20,372 nucleotides of DNA, taken from the NCBI GenBank assembly GCA_964200185.2, contig CAXNAD020000400.1:1-20372 (forward strand), read 5' to 3'. The position numbers were made by a program, and so were the translations under genes. This DNA comes from Choristocarpus tenellus KU-1152 (taxonomy: Eukaryota > Phaeophyceae). This document shows, piece by piece, positions 1-18,813 of the stretch. How positions within the stretch are numbered: the first letter of the stretch is position 1; every line of letters starts with the position of its first letter. Under the pieces are notes generated by a model, which saw only the letters and a program-made list of their open reading frames with translations, had not been told where the DNA came from and made no database searches.

Positions 1-2902
1 CCCCCCACCCCCAGATACTTTGGGTCTAATTGGAAAGCTGCTTTGTCCACTTGCTACTTGTATCGATTTTGAGGTATTTGTCTCTTGCGAACTTTTGTTG
101 TGACTGGTTGACTGACAAGGAACTATGGATAGCAATTTTTGCTACAAATAAAGTTAGTGTAAGAACACAATTCTTCGCAGTAGTCCACATCAACATGACA
201 TTGCAAGCTGTGCATTTCACTTCCAACTAGGAACTGAACACACCTTTCTGATGATTGCAACCATTCAACTGTGTCTAGTTCGTAAAAAAGTGGTAACATA
301 TAATAATAATATTAGTAAATAACATCAGAAAGTTGTTGCAACAATTTGAGGTCCCTCTACCGTTAGAAATGAGTAAAAACTCTCAATTCCCCTTGTTTTA
401 CTGGCTGTTTGCTGAAGAAGTTACATCCTGTGGAGTACAAAGTATATAATTTGAATGTATCATTTTTATTGCATTTAATGTTCTCGGCATTGACATAATT
501 AGAAGGTTTTCACATCATGTACACCACTGCTCAATCAGTCTTCTGGAACTTGATGGGCAGTCCAGCCACTTGGCACTTGCTGCATTACTGTGTGCAGGGA
601 GATTCTTGTGTTTGGGGCTCATGAACCAGTGTGCACAGAGCTCTGTCTGGAGAGAGTGCTAGCATGACTGTGCACAATAAGGATTTTACTGGGTGTTGGA
701 AAGGTATGCCGTGTGATCCAATAGTGTAGAAGAAGACTACTGTAATAGTACATGATAGACATTAACTTACATGCTTGTTTGACTCCTTCCCCAACCAGTG
801 ATACATTGGTTGTTAATTGATCGTTGACATTTATATAATGACATTTCGAACGTAAAACAATAATGCGACATCGAGGAATGATATCAGGGGGTTCTGGTGG
901 TGGTGCAATGTAAATTCGCCAAGTTTAAGTTACTATCCCTGTAGTAAGATGGGAATAAATTAAGAAAAATAATAAAGCCATTAAGAAATAAAAATACCAC
1001 ACTAAACTATTGAGAGAGACAGTTGCCAGCTCTTGCCCACAAAAAGAGTAAGAATATTCAATGAATCATGTACAAAAAGAGTAAAAATATTCAATGAATC
1101 ATGTACAAAAAGAGTAAGAATATTCAATGAATCATGTACAACGGACCTCTGATTTCAACAAATAAGTGAGTGCCAGATCTCAACAACTGCAAGCACTTAA
1201 GGCACTTAATCTCTGCAGTAGGTTGGTCCCTCAAATCAAGTGTATGTGGGTGTTGATAAAAGTCAATGAAGGAAGATTTGAGGAAGAATATACTCAGTAC
1301 CAGAAGTATCCTACCCATAGTCTGATTTCCCTCACAAGAAGCCATAAAGCTAGCCATGCAAGAAACTCAATAAAATAGAGGAATATTTGAAAGAGATTAA
1401 CCTTGAACCTAAAGTAAAACTGTGGTAGAAGGCGGGATAGATCCATTTTACTGGTAAGATAAGATGGAAATACAATTAACTGATAATTTAAACAAAGCAA
1501 ACAGTCTAAAACAACAAATGTGGCATACTAAGTACAGTGCTGTTATTAGAGAGGAAGGAGCCAAAATATAATATATTCAAGGTGCACAATATAGTTGAGG
1601 ACACCAACACTAACATGATGGCGTATCAAGTGTAGAGAGAAGCAGTATAAAGGCCAGCACAAACCATCAGAACGTTTTAATAGCTGGTCACACAGCGTAG
1701 AAGTGGTTAAATAAAAGGTATTATCTACAGCCTTAATCACAGTTTCAGATGGTTGATGGGTAATAACACAGTATAATACAGTATACAGTAGGGGCTACCT
1801 AAAAGATACTGTGCACAACCTCAATCATGGTGTTGGAATGTTGCTGAATAGGGACAGGTGAGGAGAGGAGGGCATTTGGGACAATGAAGTAGCTGGTATT
1901 ATTAAGATTGAAGGAGGTCAAGTCTATCGCTATACTACTAGGATGTATGTATTTTATGATCTCACACCTTAACCAGCACCAGATCTACGATGATTACATT
2001 ACAGAAAAACATTGGAGGGTGGGAAGTGGCATGTCCCGCACATGAAAAACAAAAAGAAACAAAAAGGGCTTTGGCATAACATGCAGAAACCTACTGACAG
2101 TCCTAAGCCATGACCCTTTTTGTATAAATCACTCATCATACTGTTAAATTTTGATTTCATCTCATTTTAGTCATTAATATTGACTACTACTTTGTACAAA
2201 AATGCATCAATGTAGACTGCCGAATGGAGCATGCACCACTATGCAATAAAGTGGATTGGCATTCCCAATAAAGTTCCACTGGTTGGTACTTTGTGAGCCC
2301 TGAGGGATGGATTAGACAAGGGTTCTATTTGATGCGAACAAACTTTGCTCGTGATGGAGCCACAACCATTACCTGCCTAGAAAAGACAAGTTTGTAAGAA
2401 ATCTGTAGCTGTAAATGCAGAACATCAACATTCTTGTTCATGCCTGGTACTATTATATTACTGTTAACATCAGCAATGAACCAAGACAAAGTAAGAAGCA
2501 TTCAAGTTTGACCTACTATCTTTTGTACCTTGTCATGATCCTTGATAGAAGTGGAGCAATAAAAGGATCAGAGTAGGATGAAGATAGTATTGAGGGAAAG
2601 GTTATAATATAATATCAGCAATATCAGTACACACCACTCGTTATAAATACACAATGAAGGCAACTTTCCACTTACAGGAAGGTGAAAACAATTCAGTACT
2701 TATAGAACGTAGAGATCTGACCTAAATCTTGACAATCAAAATATAGTAATCAAAGAGGGTAGGTTGTAGTGAATGGGGAGGTACTTGAGGTCTTTTCCAT
2801 TCATGTCTCTTCCATTCATGTGTGTGCTGGACTATGTACAAGACAAATTTGGCAATCATCCACAAATAAATACTATCACATATCAGGCCCTACTAATGCT
2901 AA
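1..2902. other. Gene-poor AT-rich region, no confident gene
   Basis: I see no recognisable protein family, RNA gene or mobile element here. Open frames on both strands are short (under 80 codons) and unlike known families. Two plus-strand stretches look mildly coding but are unrecognised. One at about 2270-2395 is open for roughly 40 codons and contains GWYFVSPEGWIRQGFYLM. The other, around 2005-2115, ends in a Lys-rich tail (KNKKKQKG) before a TGA. Neither has a convincing acceptor or partner exon. The only clear structure is the 33-bp triplication annotated separately. Confidence 0.5.
1041..1139. repeat. 33-bp tandem repeat, three copies
   Basis: Three consecutive 33-bp units occupy 1041-1073, 1074-1106 and 1107-1139. 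Each starts AAAAAGAGTA and ends AATCATGTAC. The outer copies are identical, and the middle one differs by a single G-to-A change. No open frame runs through them that looks coding. This is a young local duplication in noncoding DNA. Confidence 0.95.
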
Positions 2903-3037
2903 ATGAACAAGCCTCTTATGAGATGGGCAACAACATTGGTGACAAGATTGAAGAATAAGGAGAGTGCTGTGAATGAGAGGCAAGCTGCAAAGGCTGAGGC
3001 ATTGATAGCTCCAACGATATTCAACGTAACTCAGTAG
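2903..3037 (+). CDS. Possible small protein or terminal exon, 44 codons
   Basis: An ATG at 2903 opens 44 codons that end at TAG 3035-3037, just inside the decamer array. The product is basic and helix-prone, with a charged Ala/Lys/Glu/Arg-rich centre (for example NERQAAKAEALIAP). That composition is unlike the low-complexity shadows nearby. I do not recognise a family. An AG acceptor at 2909-2910 (just before CCTCTTATG) would also allow it to be the last exon of a plus-strand gene whose other exons I cannot find. The opposite strand is also open here and reads as a hydrophobic stretch, so strand choice is uncertain. Confidence 0.2.
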   Translation: MNKPLMRWATTLVTRLKNKESAVNERQAAKAEALIAPTIFNVTQ

Positions 3038-3261
3038 CATAATAGCACACAATGGCACACAATAGTACATAATAGTACATAATAGCACACAATAGTACAC
3101 AATAGTACATAATAGTACACAATAGCACACAGTAGTACATAATAGCACACAGTAGTACATAATAGCACACGGTAGTACATAATAGCACACGGTAGTACAT
3201 AATAGCACACGGTAGTACATAATAGCACACAATAGTACATAATAGCACACAAAAGTACATA
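3032..3261. repeat. Decameric tandem array (~23 units)
   Basis: About 23 near-identical 10-bp units of the form AATAGYACAY fill this stretch. Many pair into 20-bp higher-order units such as AATAGCACACGGTAGTACAT, especially in 3121-3240. The 10-bp period is close to one helical turn. Because 10 is not a multiple of three, the same units are translated in all three frames. This produces three overlapping Cys/Tyr/Leu-rich open frames on the minus strand that should not be taken as genes. The array lies about 300 bp beyond the stop codon of the THP3-like gene. Confidence 0.93.
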
Positions 3262-3445
3262 AAGCCATAGGCATGTCTTTACACGCAAAAGTGACAAACC
3301 AAGCAGTTAATTAAGTAACCATAGTAACCTATCTGGTTTGGGCACATCATATCAATACAACCTAACCTAATCCCTGGAAGAGTATGAAAAAGCTACATAT
3401 ACAAAAATAGCAACTTGTTAGTGTTGCTAAAGTGGAGATGTACAA

Positions 3446-3487
3446 ACTAAAGAGTATAGACTAACGAGTATAGACTAAAGAGTATAG
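3446..3487. repeat. 14-bp tandem repeat, three copies
   Basis: Three 14-bp units (ACTAAAGAGTATAG) lie at 3446-3459, 3460-3473 and 3474-3487. The middle unit has one A-to-C change. The tract lies within 80 to 120 bp of the stop codon of the THP3-like gene, on its 3' side, so it could be part of that gene's 3' UTR. Confidence 0.9.
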
Positions 3488-3566
3488 ATGTTTCTCATTA
3501 ATTGTTTCTCGGAGGATGTTTTCTCATAGGGTCATATTACACAAAAATATTGCAATTTGTTTCTTG

Positions 3567-6500
3567 TTATAACTCAAATGAATCTCTAGCCCATGCTGCA
3601 CGGGTAGCCTTGGTGTCAAGCAAAAGACCACCCTCCTCTTCCTGTGGCTTAAGCTTAGCCTTCATGCTTGCTAGAAAACGTACAACTTCCCCATCATCAG
3701 CAAAAGCAAGTTCTTCCTGAAGAGCAACGGCATAGCAGCAACACCACCATTATTGAACATTATTGATGCTACTAATAGTGTTACCAATATATCTGTCAAT
3801 GTCAATATGTATATACTTATTGAGGATAGGTTCATTATGTACCAGACTACATTGAGGCACAACCACACACTAAAAAAAAGTGTCATGACTTGAAAAAATC
3901 TACTTTAATTCTCTGTACAATTTGATCAAGTAAGGGATTTACTAGGTCATCACAAGAAGCAAGTCACATGAGTTAGTTATTTGCATAGCTAGTTTAGTAC
4001 CTGAATGAAACGTACTGGAAGTGATGGTGAGTAAGCTTTGACCATAGCCTTTATTCCATTCTTGCGAAAACGCTGAACCAAATAGTCCATCAAATACCTG
4101 CACAAAAGATTATTTTCTGTGTTACAGCAGACAGTATTCTTTCAAGAGGAATGGTCTCGGAAATGGCCTTAACATGATAGTGTTAGTTGAAAAGTCAACA
4201 AGTAGCAAGTAGAGAGAGAGAGAGAGGTCAAAACACCACACAAGACACTTACCTCAACATCTCAAGGCGGTACATCTCAAGGTGGCACACATAACAATGG
4301 CCAAGCTATCTATCATAGACCCTGGAATACTAATACTATTTCCCAAGCGCAGGCAAGTGTTATGCGCTGTTAAGGAAATAGTATTGAAATAGTATTGAAA
4401 AGAGGACATTCTCTTCAACAGGCATAACCACATGAACACATGGGATACTGGCATGCAGTGTGCTACTACAACCACTACAACTACTACAACTGCTACAATA
4501 CGTGAGTTAGTTTTAAAGAGGACCCTTTTAGTCACCATGTAACCACAAACTTCACTTGTTCCTCTGACTAAGGGATGGCAGCATGCATATCATGACAGGG
4601 ATCACACTATAAAAATGACACTACTGCAAACAAACTAGTAATCCCACATATACTGTTAACTTACTATATCTTGAGTCATTACTCAAGTCATAGCATAATT
4701 CCAAGAAACCAAAACCAACATAAAATATTGACTGTAAAATATGACTACAACAAATGCAATTGCATGAAAGAATGAGCATCAAAGAACAGAGTCAAAGTCT
4801 AACACACTCGATAAAATTCAGCATGGATCTTCAACAGATCCTTTGGTAAGGATTGGCTCACCCACTCATGTTTGGAGCATCATTGTACAGCTTGAAGAAG
4901 CTATGGTAATTGGATGCATGGCATGCACTCACTACCTCAAGGGCATGTTTCACAGCCTCGCCCTTCTTCTCTAACGGTGTCAGGACAGCCATAGTCGAAT
5001 TAACCTCCCTTCAAATGGAACACACACACACAGATAGGGGTCACAACACAGTCAACATAGATAGACCCATCACCCAAAGTCAGTGAGTGATGAACCCAAG
5101 GTTGAGAGTAATGGTCTCAGAAAGGTTTGGGTTAGAGCAACCGTGTTCTTTACTATGCCCTCTTGCAATAATTGCCTTCCTACATAAAGTATGGTACATA
5201 CTGTAGCCATAAACATCAAGGTATTCTTGCTCTGTAAAAAAAAAATCATATTAGTACACAGACAGAACAATTGCTAACAAAAATTGCACTATGAGGTATT
5301 TAACTGCTTACAATTTTTTTTAAAGCACAATATGCCACAATATGGTGTCACAGTTTGTACAATGCCATATGGTGTGCAGTGGCAAGTGTCTTTAGTATCT
5401 GGAGTACATGAGGACATGGCAAGGATACACAGTAAGAAATATAAAGAACAATATACTAGATTGTAGGATATGATTTGACCATACTCAATGTACCACTGAG
5501 TGCAACCCTCGCCAAGCAATGCTGTACATCTACATCTACATCTACAATACCTGATCAATGTCTGAGAAGAGACAAGGGAAGGGGGGGATAAAGCAACAAA
5601 CAACCAACAGCCAGGAAGGGCAGACCAAGTCAACCGCGACACTAGTGCAATGCAAGTGGGATGAAGGTAAGCTGTGTCTTCTATCTTCAGCCCCTAAGTG
5701 TTGACTTCCTCTATCTTGCCTGAAGTTATGTCGATACAAGGAGTAAAGGATTCTGTAGGCAGTGAACTCATCCTTAGCCACTTCAACTCCCCTAAGGGAC
5801 AGTTCTCTCAGCCGTGACTGACATTGAGTATATTCATTCATATCTCCATGCTCAAGGGCAATTCGTCCATGAGTTTGGTAAACATCCACCGTAAGCCTGT
5901 ACGTAACAGGTAATAACAGATAATAACAGGTAAAGCATTCCATGGTTGCGCTAAGACTCTGAATTGTTCAAAGTACTTCTACACAGGGTTCAATAATCAG
6001 GAAACCTGGGCTCTTCCACACTCAAACGAAAAATACGGAAATTGACATTTCAACAGCAGTTTTGTGCTTTGAAGTACATCATATGTGCAAGAGACGTGAA
6101 AGTGCCATACCTATATCCAGATGTATTTGCCTGGTCAGATTAGGCAGATGTACACATAAATCTGCAATCTTAAAATATTCAAAGCACTAACTGATTGGTT
6201 GGGTCAAACTCACTGATCCTCTATTCCTTGGACAGTCAGGTCTTGGCGGATGGCCTTGAGCTGATCACAGGCAAAGTCATAGTCTTCATTGCTGGCCCAA
6301 TGCTGTTTCACATGTTTCACTGATTTCTACAGGGAGCATACACGCCACACACGAAACACAAGGAAGGGAGTTTACACTTCTTTATATAGTGGAAACAAAG
6401 AAGGAAAGCTGTACGTCTGAAGGCACACAGGACACAACACCTGAAGTCCCTCAGGAACAAGGTGATGTGTCATTTGACCTTTTTGTGTAATCAATGCGCC

Positions 6501-7660
6501 ATCCAGTTTCCCTTCATCTGATCCATGATTGATTAGAAGATATTACACCTTTACTATCATGGAGATGGCCCATAGAATCGACATTTTGGATGAGATCTCA
6601 ACGATCTAGCAACCTCGATCTACTCGCGAAAAATTGCTCCCATACCTGTTGAGTCTGTGGACCACACATACTACTCACCCACAAAATATTTGGAGGGCGA
6701 ACATTGGCTGGATCTGGTGCTGAGGTGAGGCGAAAGTAACTCTTCTCCACCGCCTTGGAGAAACCTTTGATAAGTGCGCTAGAACTGTGCCCTTCTAAAC
6801 CCTTTCTGCCTAGGCAAGCAGCCCCCGCCAGGGCCTCCCTCGAACGCTTCTTCGAGGCCGGCGACTACATGGTGTGTTTAAGCAGCAGGGTGGGATTCGA
6901 TGCAACAAAAAAATGAGCAGACATGCTAACCGTGCAATATAAAACCTAGAAATACTTAAAGTCTCACAGGCATTCCAGGAGAGTGGGACGAGGAAGAGGG
7001 AGAATTGTGTTTTCACCTGTTTAACCACTTGTGTAGACATTGATCCCCCCTCGAGATGTTCTGCAAAACGAGCAGCATTACTGGAAGAATCAAAACAGTG
7101 CGATAGTTGGGCGGAGAAAGAAAGGTGGTGGAAATGAGATCAAGTTTGATGAAATGGAGGATAGCATCTTCTGAAGGCTGGCATTGACATTGCAACGAAT
7201 CCCAATATAGCGCGATGAGATGGACCCTTGTCTACAATAGTCTCAGGACAGATTTATCAATTCACAGCTCTCTGCTCACTCTTCTTTCCAAAATCTACTT
7301 TGCAGACGTCATTGAATATCAGAGAGATTCGCTCTGACAACACTGAACGGTATCCATGTTGCTTTGACTCGATGTTCAACATCGCTGCCGCCAGGCACTA
7401 AACGCGGTCGTAGTTCAGAATTGATGATAAGGTCGATTCGTTTTCTCTTCTAATTTAACACAAAAGTCCAACGTTGATGTTGCAAAACCATCTTGAGTAT
7501 CTTGCACACCCCACATCACATCCAAATCTTGTTGTTGTTGGTCCGTTTCTATTACTTACCGTGTCCTCCTTTGCTCTACATCGGATACTCCAAGCTCCAC
7601 CTTCTCGCTTAAAGGCTTCTTAGAACTCTTCATCACCTTTTTGCCTACCTGGTCTGTCAT
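3567..7660 (-). CDS. THP3: THP3/LENG8-type SAC3/GANP domain protein, 8 exons
   Basis: Exons on the minus strand are 7660-7560, 7080-7017, 6864-6679, 6326-6214, 5896-5720, 5008-4862, 4097-4001 and 3716-3567. They total 1035 nt, encoding 344 residues and a TAA stop, and all splice phases agree. Family landmarks in order are [20 protein letters not shown] (97-116), the [20 protein letters not shown] block running into [25 protein letters not shown] (156-173), [22 protein letters not shown]...[14 protein letters not shown], and a C-terminal [14 protein letters not shown]. These match the SAC3/GANP region of human LENG8 and yeast Thp3, which act with PCI partners in transcription elongation, mRNA processing and nuclear export. 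The protein is compact: only about 95 residues precede the domain, with a basic, probably nuclear-targeting start (KSSKKP, KKRSRE). All introns are GT-AG except 5719-5009, which uses a GC donor. The first two exons are placed by splice signals and phase alone, so the N-terminus is less sure than the rest. Confidence 0.9.
4211..4226. repeat. (AG)8 microsatellite
   Basis: A pure AG dinucleotide run lies inside the 764-bp intron 4861-4098 of the minus-strand THP3-like gene. On the transcribed strand it reads CT repeats, about 110 nt from the acceptor. Another low-complexity tract of ACT/ACA triplets lies in the same intron at about 4462-4498. Confidence 0.9.
5009..5719 (-). other. Probable GC-AG intron of the THP3-like gene
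   Basis: The preceding exon ends CAG at 5722-5720 and the intron starts GCAAGA. This fits the AG|GCAAGT consensus typical of GC-AG introns. The acceptor is AAG at 5011-5009. Joining here gives [15 protein letters not shown], which keeps the phase (2 nt + 1 nt) and matches the family spacing. No nearby GT donor gives a compatible phase. The intron also holds a CATCTA triplicate at 5526-5546. The open frame that continues past the donor (to about 5542) encodes nothing family-like. Confidence 0.75.
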
Positions 7661-7925
7661 GTGTGGGTGATTGCGTCCCTGTCTAACCTTACATGTTCCT
7701 TACTTCCCTATCCTTAGCATGGGGTTTCCACACCTTGGAAGAAAGCTATTTTGTGTGAAACGACGATGCCTATGACGCCTTAGAGCACACCACCATATAT
7801 CTGGTTTGCCGCATCGCGGCAGTGGTACTGTTAATTCCATTCCACACTTGTGTATGATACTTCCCATCCCTGCCCTGACTAGAAACGAGCTACCGTGAAG
7901 AAGCGGGAAGCACTAGTGCCTTGAG
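7661..7925. promoter_or_regulatory. Divergent promoter region between THP3-like gene and PDS
   Basis: Only 265 bp separate the two outward-facing start codons, so both core promoters and both 5' UTRs must fit here unless distal exons exist. Visible elements are a TATA-like CATATAT at 7794-7800, about 125 bp before the PDS ATG, and a TGACG core at 7773-7777 of the kind bound by bZIP proteins. A perfect GC-rich inverted repeat at 7807-7821 is listed separately. Promoter function is inferred from gene orientation; the individual elements are only motif matches. Confidence 0.6.
7807..7821. promoter_or_regulatory. Perfect 6-3-6 inverted repeat in the divergent promoter
   Basis: TGCCGC, spacer ATC, then GCGGCA form a perfect dyad. 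It is unusually GC-rich for its surroundings and sits just downstream of the TATA-like element, roughly midway between the two divergent genes. A dimeric transcription factor site is one possible reading; none is identified. Confidence 0.4.
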
Positions 7926-17595
<9,670 letters not shown>

Positions 17596-18298
17596 AGAGA
17601 GCGAATGTATGTTAGGGTTAGGGTACAATTTTTGCCCTGTTTGTCCATTTGGGCTTTTGGCTTCCCATGTTTTTTTTATGGCATTTCCCTACTCCAAAAT
17701 GTGTAGGAGTAGGTAAAAGGTATACCTTATTAAAAGGTGTGTCCGAAACATAGATATTGACACTTCCTAACAAACACAATAGCCAAAATAACATCAAAAT
17801 TGCAACATTGGATTTTAACCCCCAAATGGATGCGTGGCTCTACCCTCTAATATACTTTGACTCTAGATGTATAGATAAAATAACCAAGAGGAGGGTGCCA
17901 CTAATTTGAAGGGTAAAGGGTCTCTCTCACCTTCTTGTGGCATATATTTTTCTAGCACACAGTCAGTCCACAGCAGTGGAGTGCATTTTGACTGTTTTGT
18001 GCGTATACTCAGTCAAGACTATTCTTAATTGGCTGAATCATCTACACCAACTATTCTTAATTGACACTATTTTTCGAATTTCTCTTGTCGTTTTTTCGGC
18101 AAGGTTGGAACCAAAACCTTAATACTTCAGTTAAGAATACTTAATAGTCTGTTTTTACCATCTGTTGATTTGATTGGTTGTTTGCTTTGGTCTTAGATGC
18201 TGTGGCTAACTAGGTGTGACAAGTTGCCTTTCCTGGGTGGAAATATCATGGCCTACTGACAACAAACCTGTAACCTCTACTTATCACCTATAACCTCT
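17596..18298. other. Intergenic or 3' UTR region after PDS
   Basis: No gene is supported here. It contains two telomere-like GGGTTA units near 17613, one stray minisatellite core near 17864, and a 14-bp direct repeat ACTATTCTTAATTG at 18018-18031 and 18050-18063. A possible additional final PDS exon could lie here if the donor at 17277 is used, but I found no segment that matches a PDS C-terminus. Confidence 0.5.
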
Positions 18299-18813
18299 CT
18301 ACTTATCGATGTTCCTCAGAAATAGTTGTACTAGATCTGTTCGCATATGACTTTTACCTTGTATCATCCATTCACTGCCAAAACTCCCACAGATTCCTAC
18401 CCTTGAGGCAGCTGAGGCTCGTTCAACTGTTCCAGTATAGATGAATAGTTTAACTCCACACACTTTAGCAAGGATACAAGGCAGGAGCATTAGGGGAGAC
18501 TGACTCCATGTGCATAGTCAGATGTCATACCACACCATACCAGTGTCGTTAGAGTTTTTGTTGGGAGCTGCACCACTCCACTTTGTCCAACATTGTGAGT
18601 CATTAGAATTGAATTGTTATCATCACTTTTTCCAGAAAGAAGTGAGATTGTTTTGCAATCTGTGCCTACCATGGTTTGAGACAACCTCCTAAGTTTCTGA
18701 ACCCATTGAGAATTGACAGTTGGAGTGCATTGCTCATTAACAGCCAATGCTGGTACTCTTGATGCTGAGCATGCAACAAAAACTGGGGATTTCACGTTTT
18801 GAGAAGTTTCCAT
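18299..18813 (-). CDS. Tentative proteasome assembly chaperone 1 (PAC1/PSMG1)-like coding region
   Basis: Two overlapping minus-strand frames look coding: 18813-18490 (METSQNVKSPVFVACS..., containing NSQWVQKL and CKTISLL) and 18499-18299 (containing LPCILAKVCGVKLFIYTG). The order of PVFVACS, QWVQKL, a beta-strand-like CKTISLL, and LLPCILAKVCGVKLFIY resembles PSMG1 (VFLCQC, QWLEKVF, ITILTC, AAVLSYCQVWKIPAILYL). PSMG1 pairs with PSMG2 to assemble the 20S alpha ring. This rests on recall of a weakly conserved family. The frames could be joined by a 41-nt intron (18540-18500, GT-AG, phase 0) or by one base in the C4 run at 18496-18493. The C-terminal part may instead splice at AAG|GTAAAAG (exon end 18358) to an unseen exon. 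The N-terminus is also open: CCCCAG before TTTTTGTTGC could be an acceptor. It is convergent with PDS. Confidence 0.4.

Noticed and set aside
1041-1139. CRISPR-like repeat
   Set aside because: The 33-bp units are directly adjacent with no spacers, and the DNA is eukaryotic.
2876-3297. Three overlapping minus-strand open frames rich in Cys, Tyr, Leu and Val
   Set aside because: They are translations of the 10-bp tandem array in all three frames; composition follows the repeat, not a protein family.
4933-4936. Apparent splice donor GTAGTG/GTGAGT in the THP3-like gene near 4930-4935
   Set aside because: The frame continues without a break ([18 protein letters not shown]) and matches the family, so no intron is needed there.
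5289-5642. 117-codon minus-strand frame
   Set aside because: It lies inside the 711-bp intron of the THP3-like gene, shows no family similarity and is not needed to join the flanking exons.
6810-7040. 76-codon minus-strand frame overlapping THP3-like exons 2 and 3
   Set aside because: Only its first codons (MSTQVVKQ) are in the THP3 frame; the rest reads through an intron and then the wrong frame of exon 3.
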